Source of the DNA: Wallacemonas rigidus
Taxonomy: Eukaryota > Euglenozoa > Kinetoplastea > Trypanosomatida > Trypanosomatidae
Assembly: GCA_030849045.1 (NCBI GenBank)
Contig: JASAOL010000555.1
Location: forward strand, 1-64,000
Direction of reading: 5' to 3'
Length of the DNA stretch: 64,000 nucleotides
A model generated the notes under the pieces. The model was not told the DNA's origin. It saw nothing but the letters and a program-made list of their open reading frames with translations, and searched no databases. Both the position numbers and the translations under genes were made by a program. This document shows, one piece after another, positions 1 to 9,179 of this stretch; the stretch's first letter is position 1, and each line of letters opens with the position of its first letter.

Positions 1-581
1 AGTGGAGCAGGGGCGCACTGAGGACGTCGTGGCAACAGCATGTTGTGGGTGGGGTGGTGAAGCACCGGGCACCACACACCACACACCAGACGTTGGACGT
101 CGGACGCCGGACGCCGGACGCCGGACGCGCGGCACAGCGAACACACAGACGCACACCACGCACGTACACGGACAAAGGCACACGCAGAGGCGGGGGCAGA
201 GAGCACACACACACAGCTTCACAGTCAGTCGTCAGTCGGATTGTCGCTTCGAAGATACAAACAGCGCATACAGGGCGGAAGGTACATAATGAACATCGGG
301 AGCGCGAAGCAACGAGAGACAAAAGCAAAGGGCGGAGCGGCAGCCGTGCGTGGGACGGCACCCAGCGTCACGCACCACCAGCCGCACACTCGCGCCGCGA
401 CAAGCAACACACGGGAGCGCGTCAAAGACACGGCACACCGCATAGGGACAAGGCAGGTGAACGTACAGGAAGGGGAAGAGGAAGCGAAGTGAGGGGAGGG
501 ACAAGACAGAAGACAGAAGACAGAAAACAGAAAACAAGAGCAACAGCTAGGGCAACACGCGGGAAGCAGCAGTGCGGCCGC
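1..581. other. 3' flank of the leftmost gene; no gene seen
   Basis: This stretch lies downstream of the leftward gene at 582-1565. It holds CA-rich sequence, a 7-bp tandem repeat at 93-127, and an ACAGAAG-type purine repeat at about 503-538, which is a pyrimidine tract on the sense (minus) strand. Several long open frames cross it on the plus strand, but they read Arg/His/Thr-rich low complexity and look like chance products of high GC. Confidence 0.6.
93..127. repeat. 7-bp tandem repeat, five copies
   Basis: Five contiguous copies of a heptamer with consensus CCGGACG; the first two copies vary in their first two bases. It is a short GC-rich minisatellite in non-coding flank, with no visible function. 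Confidence 0.8.
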
Positions 582-1565
582 TCAGCCGTGGGAGGAACGG
601 TCGCCACCACTCAGAGGCCGTGCGTAGCCAGGGCCTTGCATCGGCCGCGCCAGCGGACGCGGCAGGCACGACCCGCTCGTCGTCGAGTACGCCACAGACC
701 GTGCAGCGGCGTCAGCCGGGCCACGCGCCACAGCAGCGGCGTACGACGGTGGTGGGGGCTCGCCCTGGTACGTGCGCGGCATCGGCGCGCGGGCAGCAGG
801 CCCAGCAGACCCAGCACGGCTCATCACACGCGACGCGGGCGCGTACGGCGACGGCATCCGCACCATTCGTGTCGCGGGCTGCGAGACGCGCACTTGCGCA
901 GGCGCGCCGTCCTCGTCACCGAACGGCGCGTGGCTTTCCGCGTATCGAGGGCGTGCAGGCGTCGCGCGGATGGCGCCAAAAACACTGCCACCGCGCATCG
1001 AGCGCACAGGACGGCCGCTCGCAGCCGCAGACGGCACCGCACTCACACGCGGTGCGCGCGTCGGGGCGTCAGCCGCAGTCGGCGCCACGTACACCGGTGT
1101 CGTCGCAGCAGCAGCACGACCATGCGCAGCAGCCTCCGCCTCTTCGCGCGAGCACACGTTCGCAGGCGCGCGCTGTGCAGCAGACGCAGAGGCACCACGC
1201 GGCGCACCGCGACTCGCAGCAGCACCAGCACCAGCACCAGCAGCAGCAGCAGCAGGCTTGCCCAGCAGCGCCGAGGCATCCGGGGTACACCCAGCCTCCA
1301 GCAGGCACCGCGCATACACAGCCTCCGCCACAGCAGCACGGTGCCGCTCGTACGGCAGCAAGCGCCACAGCCGCAGCGCGTACACAACAATCACAAACAG
1401 AGCAACGATCGCGTACGGGCGCGCAGCACCCACAACAGCAATCAGCACAATGCACGTCACAGCAAGTGCAGCGCACACAGCCAGCTCAGCAAGGCGGCAC
1501 ACGGTGAGCGCACCAAGGCAGGTCACGGCACCCATGGTTCCGGTACTCGGGCGGGGAACAGGCAC
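582..1565 (-). CDS. Two-helix membrane protein with Ala/Arg-rich tail and PPxY motif
   Basis: I do not recognise the family. The 327-residue protein opens with two strongly hydrophobic segments (about residues 13-46 and 50-64), then a short charged stretch with YARCLLEAGC at about 85-94. The rest is a long Ala/Pro/Arg-rich, probably disordered tail. Near residue 273 the tail carries PPPPSY, a PPxY-type motif of the kind bound by WW domains, for example in NEDD4-type ubiquitin ligases. A second possible start is Met11 (position 1535). A purine-rich plus-strand stretch at 1575-1640 is the expected pyrimidine tract on the sense strand. The antisense frames across this gene are Gln/His/Arg-rich and look like shadows. 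The hydrophobic pattern is the main reason to believe this strand. Confidence 0.7.
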   Translation of the reverse strand: MPVPRPSTGTMGAVTCLGALTVCRLAELAVCAALAVTCIVLIAVVGAARPYAIVALFVIVVYALRLWRLLPYERHRAAVAEAVYARCLLEAGCTPDASALLGKPAAAAAGAGAGAAASRGAPRGASASAAQRAPANVCSREEAEAAAHGRAAAATTPVYVAPTAADAPTRAPRVSAVPSAAASGRPVRSMRGGSVFGAIRATPARPRYAESHAPFGDEDGAPAQVRVSQPATRMVRMPSPYAPASRVMSRAGSAGPAARAPMPRTYQGEPPPPSYAAAVARGPADAAARSVAYSTTSGSCLPRPLARPMQGPGYARPLSGGDRSSHG

Positions 1566-2307
1566 GGAGCTGGGAATGGGGGGAAGAGAGAAAGAGCTAC
1601 GACGAAGGGAGGCAGAGCGGAATCGAGAGGAAGAGGCGTTGTTGTGAATTTGATTCGCTGTGGAGACAAGATGGGACGCCGACCTTTTCGGCTCTTAGAG
1701 GAGTATTAAGGAGGGTAGCGAGTCTTGGCAGAACGAACGGGATGTACCAGCGGTGGTGACACGACGGAGATAGGGGACGTGCGGGGCTATGTGGAGCTAG
1801 GATTTATTTGTGAAGGTGGATTCGGTACGCGTTGACTGCTGGCAGGCACAGACATCAAGTTGTTTTCTCTTGCTGGGGGGACTCTCAACGTGCTCACGCG
1901 GTACATGCGGCAGGCCCTACTGGATGGACCGCAGTACGCGCTGAGAAGAGCGGTGAACTGGCTTCGCTGCAAAAGGGCACAAGGCGAGACGCCCCGTCCC
2001 GGAGCCTATGTACACGCCTTGTAGCTCCACGTGACATGCGAGCTATTTTCTCTTTGTGTTTTAATTGTCGATACGTTGTGTTGTCCGGTTAGTTCGCTTA
2101 CTTTGGTCACATGACTCGGTCATGGAGGTTCACATGGTGCTTAATCGCATAAGAGAGAGAGAGAAACGCCTCACCCAAACGAGCGGACAAGCACACGCGC
2201 TCAGGCATGAGGCGAAAAGAAAAAATGGGGAGCAGAGACGAGGCGTGTCTGTGCGCACGTAATCCTTTGAGATGTTCCACCTGGGAGGGTCTTGTCTTCG
2301 CCTCGCG
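1566..2307. other. Intergenic spacer
   Basis: This spacer separates two leftward genes. It has a purine-rich plus-strand stretch at 1575-1640 (sense pyrimidine tract for the 582-1565 gene) and a GA run at about 2150-2165. No convincing coding potential was seen. Confidence 0.6.
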
Positions 2308-3009
2308 TCAGCTCCCTGCTCGCTGCCGTTGGCGGTTCTGCTTCGCACGGTCTTCCTCCTTCTTGGCCTTGTGAGCCCGCCAGAGGCCCTCGTCGTATTT
2401 GCGGAGCCCATTTTCAAAAGACATTTGTGCGTCTGTGAGTGTGGCCATCTCTACCGCCTCCCTCCGCGGAGCGGTCCCCACAGTCAACTCCTCCGTACTC
2501 GCAGCCGGTGGCGCGCGTGGCGTGCGCTTGGTTGCGTGGGGTCCTGGAAAGAAAAAAAAGTTTGTGAGTGGTGTGCGTCGTGCCGCTGTCGCGCACTGAC
2601 AGACCTGCTCGAGTGTCAGCGGTGTGCGCTGGCCACGGTTCACGCCACTGGCCTCCCTCAGCTGCGCGGTGACGGCGGCGAGCTCCTTGGACTTCACCTG
2701 CTTCTCGGCCTCGGCTTGGTTCGCGTCCTCGTCGTAGGGCGAGAGCACAGTACCCGTGGCCTCGCCGCCGAAGTCAAACGCAAACAGCTCCGTGTCACCG
2801 AGGAAGAGATCTTCACGACGTCTTTTCGGACGCGCTTGGTGAGATGTATCAGCGTCCGTGGCCACGGGAGTTGCCGTCACGTTCTCGTTTACCGCAGCCT
2901 CTGGTTCACCGTGCGGCTTCTGCGTCCGCGGCTTCCGCGATCGTGATGCGCCCGGCATCGGTGCCCCACTAGTGCCGCTCGACGACGCCTCCTTCGCCAT
3001 TTCGCACAA
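2308..3009 (-). CDS. Hypothetical charged protein with internal poly-Phe stretch
   Basis: The product is a 233-residue hydrophilic protein of no recognised family. The N-terminal half is disordered and Ala/Thr/Pro-rich with a basic patch (PKRRREDLF). A short folded-looking part follows (LFLGDTELFAFDFGG, then a charged helix with KQVKSKELAAVTAQLREA). The C-terminal helix (FENGLRKYDEGLWRAHKAKKEED) is strongly charged. The middle contains TNFFFFPGP, encoded by T8-C-TTT-CCAG on the sense strand, which looks exactly like a splice acceptor tract sitting inside the frame. The start may be Met4 (position 3000). It is most likely a real gene because the frame stays open through compositionally distinct, conserved-looking blocks. 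Confidence 0.65.
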   Translation of the reverse strand: MCEMAKEASSSGTSGAPMPGASRSRKPRTQKPHGEPEAAVNENVTATPVATDADTSHQARPKRRREDLFLGDTELFAFDFGGEATGTVLSPYDEDANQAEAEKQVKSKELAAVTAQLREASGVNRGQRTPLTLEQVCQCATAARRTPLTNFFFFPGPHATKRTPRAPPAASTEELTVGTAPRREAVEMATLTDAQMSFENGLRKYDEGLWRAHKAKKEEDRAKQNRQRQRAGS

Positions 3010-3907
3010 ACCAAGTAAAGAGGAAAAGTGCAGCGCGAGGCGAGTTTAGCAATACGGCGCGTGATATTGCTACTAGTTCAACTTGGATCACCTCTCGAAA
3101 AGTGAAAGGCGCGGACGAAGAAATATATGTAGGAGGATTCAACGGAGTACAAGAGGAGAGGGGGCGGATGCGGGAGGGAGTGCTTGATGTACGTATGTGG
3201 CTGTTGGCTTTTTATTTGTTTTTTTTTATTTCTTTGTTTGTTTGTTTTTTGAGGCGAGAACGGTGCTGTATTCATGGCACTGTGTTTCGCACCTTGAGCA
3301 GAGACGCGTGCGTAGCGGAGCCTTGCTGTAGAAATTAGCGCGTTCGCAGCCAGCCGCACCGCGTCGCACGCACGCACACACCTACACGCGAGCATTGTGT
3401 TGGAACAGACCGCGTGAGGGAGGACAGGTCGCGGCAGGGAGCTTGCCGGTGCGCGCCGTTACCGTCTTCACATGTCAGGAGCGATTTCAATGTGCGCTCG
3501 CTCTTCTTTTCTTTTCGTTCCTGTGGCTTCCGTTGCCCTACAACGTGACAAGGAAGCGAAAGAGGAGGGACGAAATAACAAGAGTGACGAATACGTTTGA
3601 TGTGTTTAAAAGGAGCTATCACTGGGGGGGAGGGGACAGGCACAGACACGAGGCCAGGCACAAACGGGTCGTTTCGCATTCTAAAGAGGAGAACAAGAAG
3701 AAAACAGAAGAAAAAAAAATAAGTCAAAACGAGTCCTCCCTCAAAAGAAGGCGGTAACACACGCGCGCGAGCAAGCGGTGGCTCAGTCAGTGAGTAAAGA
3801 CAGTGATGAATGCGTGAAGCGATAGAGGAAGTGATCGCAAGTGTGTGTGTGTGTCTGTGTGCATACACATTTCATTGGCTTCGCTCATCCACGTTCCCAG
3901 GCTCTCC
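3010..3907. other. Intergenic spacer with A- and T-rich runs
   Basis: A T/G-rich plus-strand stretch lies at 3205-3258. A purine tract at about 3685-3722 is a pyrimidine tract in the sense orientation. A TG repeat lies at about 3840-3862. Open frames here are dominated by translated repeats and homopolymers, and I see no gene. Confidence 0.6.
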
Positions 3908-6900
3908 TCACTTCAGCATCTGCGCGGCCTCGAGCAGGTCAGCGATAAATTTGCGCTCAGCAGGTCGCATACGATAGGTGGCCCCGACGTCCAGACAGAA
4001 GAGCTGCACAGAAGGGTCACGGAAGATGAGCGGCTTACGTTTCATCATGGCGTACAGTGTGGTCTTGGCGCCTTCGCGGCTTACCGGATTGGCGAGGGCG
4101 AATAACTGCGTCGAAACACGCCTCGGCACGCTCATAATGGTACTGCTACCAAAGTCTTGGTACGCCTGCCGAGGAACTGTGTTCGTTGGCACGGTGCGCC
4201 GGAAGAGCGACATCGACTTTTGCGGTTTCATGTGAACAAAGCTGACGGCGTACGGCACGCCATCCGCACTCACGTACGCGTTCGAGTTGTGCAGAATGGC
4301 GAATCCGAGTTTCGGAAGATCCAGGCGTGCCTTGGCGGAGCGCGCGAGGAACGTGTCTGCGCACAAGGCACAGGATCGCACCGTCAGCGAAGAGGCGAAG
4401 CGACCGAGAGAGACGATGTGTGTCAGCAGCCCGGGCACGGACTTCACCATCGTGTAGCCAGGGTCACTGGTCGCGGCTTGGCAGACGGTGATGATCGCGT
4501 CACAGAGCGCCATCGGGTCGCCCTTGCAGTCTACTGTGAAGGCCTGACTGACTGGTTTGTAGCCGCGGCAGGCGGAGATGAGCGCAGGCTCCGTCACGTT
4601 AAGGAAACCCTTGCGCAGCTTCACCCGCTCGGCAGCCGAGAGCGCCACGCCAGCCTCGTCTTCATCGCCACGCTTCACGGCAGGGGTGGTGTTGGTCGCT
4701 CGGAGACTGCTCGCGTTGAGCAGTGCATCGTCTTCCCTCAAGGACATGTAGCTGGAGAGTCCCTGGGCACCGGTGCCGCCTAGGCTCGCGGACGGACCAG
4801 CGGCGGGGGACCGCGATGGCATAGCTGAAGACGTCGGGGCGGTCATCTCATAGGTGGCGGTGTTGGCTGTCGTGCCGAAGCCGGTCAGGTTCGTTGCGTT
4901 GTTCGGCACCGCACCCGACGAACCTGTGCGGCGGCCGTTGACGAGGCTGTTCGCTTTGAAGTGCCGGTTGACGTCGTCTTCGCCTTCGCTGTCCTCGGAA
5001 GACTCGCTGCTGCTGGAGGTAGACGAGTCGTCGAGCACAATATCCGGTGGCAGAGGCTGATCGCGCAGCAGATTCACACTGCGCGTCCAGAGCTCGCTGT
5101 GCTTGAAGAAGGCCGCTCCTTCTGGGGAGCTGCACAGCACAGCAGCGAAGTGCACGGGCAGGAAGCTCGCCGTATCCGATCCCATTGTTGCGGGCATCCA
5201 CAAAACATTCAAGTGTCCTTGCCGCGAGCCGCTCTGAAAGTTTGCGGAGTCCGAGAAGGTGCGGCTGTGGTTCATGTGGCGTCGGCTCGTCGGCGACCGT
5301 GCGGGGCTGCTGCTCACCTGAGTCATCTCGCCACCCTGTGCGCGCCAGAGCACGCTCACGTACAGACGTGACTCGGACGTGATCCAACGTTCGAGTTCCG
5401 TTTCAATCCATCGGTAGGATTGCAGAAAGCGAAAGCCCGATGGGCGGCTAGCAATGCGATAGAGCAGCACGTCCAAACGCAGGCTCTTGGCGTGACCCAG
5501 GATGACCTCGCTCTCCATCAGCACCGTGGGGAAGAGGGAGATGAGATAGTCGAGGCCGTCGTCCGAGGAGAGGCAGATGTTGAGCAGCAGCTTGAAGGCG
5601 CTTTCCACGACGCTAAAAAAGTCGTCCTGCAGGACCTGCACGAGGGTCTCGATGCCCCACTTCATCGACGTGCTCAAGTCGCGCCAGACCGCCTTCTTGA
5701 GCTGCGTGGTCGCACACAAGCGAATCGAGTTCGATGCGTTGCTCAGTGCGAAGCGGAAGGTCTGCCGAATATCTTCGCACACACCGTGGTTGGGCACGGA
5801 GCTGAGGTGTAGATACTGTAGGAGCTGATAGCAGGCATCATGCAGCGTATCGCCTTCCGGTGCGTCCGTCACACGATCGCCCGTGAGCTTGGAGAAGAGG
5901 CTGTCGATGACGGCGAAGAGGCCGTACTCCCGCATCAGGTACAGGCCGTTGGCGTAGGCCGAGAGGCGACAGGTCATGCGAATAAGTGTCTGCCCCAGGC
6001 GTGTGTTGACGCGGTCCTTGTTGAGGATCGTCGGGTTACCAACACGCACCTCTTTCAGCATGGCCGCGATACGGGCGGGGAACTCGCAGTCGTCGAGGAT
6101 CTGTGCGCCTGCGCGGGTCGTAAGCAAAAGGTCGAGCAGCTCAACGCCAAGGGCACACATAGGAGCGGTCGCCTCCTGTGGTTTCAAACTGCTGAAGGTT
6201 CGCATAATAAAGAGCTGCTTCGGATCCTGTGGTGTGTAGAAGGCCGTCACAATTTTTATCATGCTCAAAGACGCACGTAGCCGACGTACATTGCGTAGCG
6301 GGCCTTGTACGAGGAGCAGCAGCAGGTCGAAGTTCCACTCCGTTGGCTTCAGCCTATTGGCCTCGACTCTGGTCTCCGCCACAGTCGCGACGAAGGCGGC
6401 ATCGTCGACGTCGAGGATGCCCGCCGCGGTGCAGGTTGTGGCCGACTGCGGGGTGGACGCGGTAGCCGTGACGACGGCGGCCGCACCAGGGTCGATAGCG
6501 GCGGCCGTGCTAGTCGCCTCGGCGGCCGACTGGGCGACGGGCACGCGGTAGAGCAACGATGCGCTGAGACGTACGACGTAGCCCTCACGGTCAGCGGCAA
6601 GACGGCCGACCGCCTTCATGTAGGTCTCATGGAGGTAGGTGACGCTGCTTTTGGGCAGCACGGTGTCCATCAGCACAAAGAGATCGTGAATGAGTGCGGC
6701 CGCCATGTCAAGTGCCGCGCGCGTCGTCACGACTGCTTGAAGAGACGCGATGAGGCCCTGCATGAGACCGTGATAGATCAAGAAGAGCAGTGAACGTCCC
6801 AGTAAAGGGTCGAGCATGTGATAGCCTAGCGCCTTGGTGGTGGGAATGTAATCCTCGTTGGTCACGTCTTCATCCGCGTCTATCATCACCACGTCTGCGG

Positions 6901-8314
6901 AGAGGATGCTGTTGTTATCGAAGGAGACGTTGTTCGCAGCCGCTTCATCCGCGGCGGCCTCTGCGGCTTTCCGGCGCCGATCCTCCTCCGCGCCCATCCA
7001 GTTCGGCACCACGACGATGCCTCTATGGGGGGCCAATTTGGCGATGATATTGTTGAAGAGCGTGAAAATAACAATCTTGCGATCGATGTCGCCGGGCAGG
7101 TACAACAAGTCGATGATGGAGCGCAGGCAGGTGGTCTCGCAGGCCACCCAGAGGCTGCCGACCCACGTCGTCATGAACATGACGATCAGATCCTTGGCGC
7201 TATTGAGCGTCGCCAAGTACTCGGGCGTGATAGGGGTGTACGTGTTGAGGAACGGCGCGAAGAGCAGTGAAATGTCGCTAATGTTCATGTAACGGCGAGT
7301 GGCAGGGTCGTCGAAGAGGCGCAGCACCTGGGTGACGATGAGCTTTGTTTCGTCCGCGGTACATCCACCCTTGTGAAGGCACACTTGGAGCAGCACAATG
7401 TGCAGCTTGGCCGCGAGTGCTTGGGCGGGGGCTGTCGCACAGACGTGAATGGCAACCTGTATCGTGAGGGATCGCCGCTTCGGCGCCAGCGAGGGCAGCA
7501 GCTCAGAGGGGTTCAGCAGTGAGGAGAGACGGTACAGCCAACTGAAGGGCAGCTTGGGAAACGCTTTGGGGTCGGCATCCTGAAGCGTCAACATCCGCTC
7601 GATCACTGACAGGAAGGCATCCAGTTCCTGCGGGATGTCGCGGTCGCCGAAGAGACCGATCCAAAGGGACGCCATCGGGTGATCATGTAAGTGCCGCGTG
7701 AAGTGCACATTTCCGCCGCAGACCTGAATGAGGCGCATGCCAAGTAAGCGCAGCAGTCGACTCGTGCTCGCGATGTTTTTAATGGCCAACGCGGCGACAG
7801 ACTCGGGCGCGGGTAGTGTGAAGGTGGTTTCGTTGCGTACGTACCACTTCTCGCACAGAAGGCACAGGTCTCTGAGATGCTCAGCGTAGGCCTGCACAGC
7901 GTCCACCTCGCTCGCTGGTCCGGTCGTGGTGAAGTGGCTGACAGAGCGTGCGACTGTGCTGCTCTGGGTCGACATCATCGAGGAGGCGGAGGCGGCGAGT
8001 AGCACCTGCTCCTTGTTGACGCCATCCGCTGAGTGGGAGACGTCGTCAGCGAGTTTGTCCACAAGATCCGAGACCTGTTTGGTCAGATACATCTGCACGG
8101 ACGCACAGTAGTCCTGCCAGGCGGTGCGGAGCTTGTTCTGGGCCTCCTCTGTGGCCGCCTTCACGTCTGGATTCGCCTCTTCATTGCGGGGCGACACCAG
8201 TTCTGTCTTGAGCACGCGCGCGTACTGTGCACCTGCCTTGTTCACATCCTTGACGTCGATACGATACTGCTGCAGAAGGTCCAGGCTCTCCTTGGGTACA
8301 TTCGCTGTAGCCAT
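3908..8314 (-). CDS. RICTOR: Rictor/AVO3-like TORC2 subunit
   Basis: This 1468-residue protein looks like the trypanosomatid Rictor (AVO3/pianissimo) homologue, the scaffold that defines TOR complex 2. TORC2 controls cytoskeleton polarity and AGC kinases. Residues from about 90 to 950 are helical-repeat in character and follow the Rictor N and middle regions, for example LRASLSMIKIVTAFY and TLIRMTCRLSAYANGLYLM. The short V domain is visible near residue 968 as YRWIETELERW followed by LYVSVLW, matching the family pattern of a Trp-containing helix ahead of a conserved Tyr-Val. Near residue 1050 SFLPVHFAAVLCSSPEG matches the next conserved Rictor block. A Ser/Asp/Glu-rich linker follows (about 1100-1220) before a conserved C-terminal block. 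The start MATANVPKE follows a TG repeat in the 5' flank. The assignment rests on block patterns and length, not on a search. Confidence 0.8.
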   Translation of the reverse strand: MATANVPKESLDLLQQYRIDVKDVNKAGAQYARVLKTELVSPRNEEANPDVKAATEEAQNKLRTAWQDYCASVQMYLTKQVSDLVDKLADDVSHSADGVNKEQVLLAASASSMMSTQSSTVARSVSHFTTTGPASEVDAVQAYAEHLRDLCLLCEKWYVRNETTFTLPAPESVAALAIKNIASTSRLLRLLGMRLIQVCGGNVHFTRHLHDHPMASLWIGLFGDRDIPQELDAFLSVIERMLTLQDADPKAFPKLPFSWLYRLSSLLNPSELLPSLAPKRRSLTIQVAIHVCATAPAQALAAKLHIVLLQVCLHKGGCTADETKLIVTQVLRLFDDPATRRYMNISDISLLFAPFLNTYTPITPEYLATLNSAKDLIVMFMTTWVGSLWVACETTCLRSIIDLLYLPGDIDRKIVIFTLFNNIIAKLAPHRGIVVVPNWMGAEEDRRRKAAEAAADEAAANNVSFDNNSILSADVVMIDADEDVTNEDYIPTTKALGYHMLDPLLGRSLLFLIYHGLMQGLIASLQAVVTTRAALDMAAALIHDLFVLMDTVLPKSSVTYLHETYMKAVGRLAADREGYVVRLSASLLYRVPVAQSAAEATSTAAAIDPGAAAVVTATASTPQSATTCTAAGILDVDDAAFVATVAETRVEANRLKPTEWNFDLLLLLVQGPLRNVRRLRASLSMIKIVTAFYTPQDPKQLFIMRTFSSLKPQEATAPMCALGVELLDLLLTTRAGAQILDDCEFPARIAAMLKEVRVGNPTILNKDRVNTRLGQTLIRMTCRLSAYANGLYLMREYGLFAVIDSLFSKLTGDRVTDAPEGDTLHDACYQLLQYLHLSSVPNHGVCEDIRQTFRFALSNASNSIRLCATTQLKKAVWRDLSTSMKWGIETLVQVLQDDFFSVVESAFKLLLNICLSSDDGLDYLISLFPTVLMESEVILGHAKSLRLDVLLYRIASRPSGFRFLQSYRWIETELERWITSESRLYVSVLWRAQGGEMTQVSSSPARSPTSRRHMNHSRTFSDSANFQSGSRQGHLNVLWMPATMGSDTASFLPVHFAAVLCSSPEGAAFFKHSELWTRSVNLLRDQPLPPDIVLDDSSTSSSSESSEDSEGEDDVNRHFKANSLVNGRRTGSSGAVPNNATNLTGFGTTANTATYEMTAPTSSAMPSRSPAAGPSASLGGTGAQGLSSYMSLREDDALLNASSLRATNTTPAVKRGDEDEAGVALSAAERVKLRKGFLNVTEPALISACRGYKPVSQAFTVDCKGDPMALCDAIITVCQAATSDPGYTMVKSVPGLLTHIVSLGRFASSLTVRSCALCADTFLARSAKARLDLPKLGFAILHNSNAYVSADGVPYAVSFVHMKPQKSMSLFRRTVPTNTVPRQAYQDFGSSTIMSVPRRVSTQLFALANPVSREGAKTTLYAMMKRKPLIFRDPSVQLFCLDVGATYRMRPAERKFIADLLEAAQMLK

Positions 8315-9179
8315 GGTGCTCCGTGTGTGTGTGTGTGTAATGTGTTATGCGTAATCGGTCACCCAAGTCTCAAGTCCAAATAGAGGCTAGCTCACAAGAG
8401 GAGTGTGAGCAGGTCAACGGCACCGAGAGCCCCCAACGACAAGAAGAAGAAAAAAGATGTGTCAAGGAGCTGTCACGATCAGCCTACTTGTTCTCCTTGG
8501 TATTCCCGACCGAGTACGACCCGCACTGGACTGTCGCGCGGTTCCTGCTCGGGAATGAAATTCTTCGTTTCGTCACGAAACGGAGTGAAAACGACGTCAA
8601 AGTGGTCGTTTGAAAAAAAAAAAAAGAAACTCAGTGATGCACGCTCTTGTTGCGTTCGAGATATGAGTTGTCGTTTCTTTTCTTTTGCGTTCTTGTTCTC
8701 TCTCTCTCTTCTTCTATTCGTCGGTGCGAGAACAAGATGGAACAGAACGTACAGTTGCACAGACGTAAGACAAGGAGGAAGAGGTGATGGACAGTAGTAG
8801 ATGTGGCCTTGTCGAGTTGCAGAATTCGATACCACCGGCGCACAGGGCGCGTGGAGATATCTAAAAAGTAGCATCATCACCTGGGAACAGGTGGTGCCCG
8901 TGTGGACAACGCACGTCGGTGTGTGAAGAACGAGCGCACTGGCCATTTCACTGCTCCACGCACTGGACGTCCTTCGCCTTCGTTCAGATCGTTTCTTCTT
9001 TTCCTTTTTCGGTTGACAACGTGCTGGTCGCTTTCCGAAAAAAAAAAAAAGTTGCGGAGGTCAGAAGTGATATGGCTGACATGTGGTGCGCAGCACGCGC
9101 AGAAGAGGCGAAAAGAGGAAAAAAAAAGATAGAAATCATGAACAGCGTGGCCGCATGCATGCGCGTGTACATGAGCACA
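8315..9179. other. Intergenic spacer with two A13 runs
   Basis: A TG repeat at 8323-8338 abuts the Rictor start. A purine tract lies at 8437-8457, and runs of 13 A lie at 8613-8625 and 9038-9050. On the sense strand these are T13 tracts suited to trans-splicing or poly(A) coupling. No gene seen. Confidence 0.65.

Noticed and set aside
45-1709. Plus-strand open frame of 554 codons
   Set aside because: It is antisense to the 582-1565 gene, rich in Arg/His/Thr/Gln low complexity, and against the direction of every other gene in the left unit. High GC content removes stop codons by chance.
2308-3009. A cis-spliced intron from CAG/GTCTGT to TTTCCAG in the middle of the gene
   Set aside because: Removing the 61-nt interval shifts the frame and reaches a TGA about 19 codons later; a GTCAGT donor 4 nt downstream creates a TGA at the junction. 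The unspliced frame stays open, so no intron is supported.
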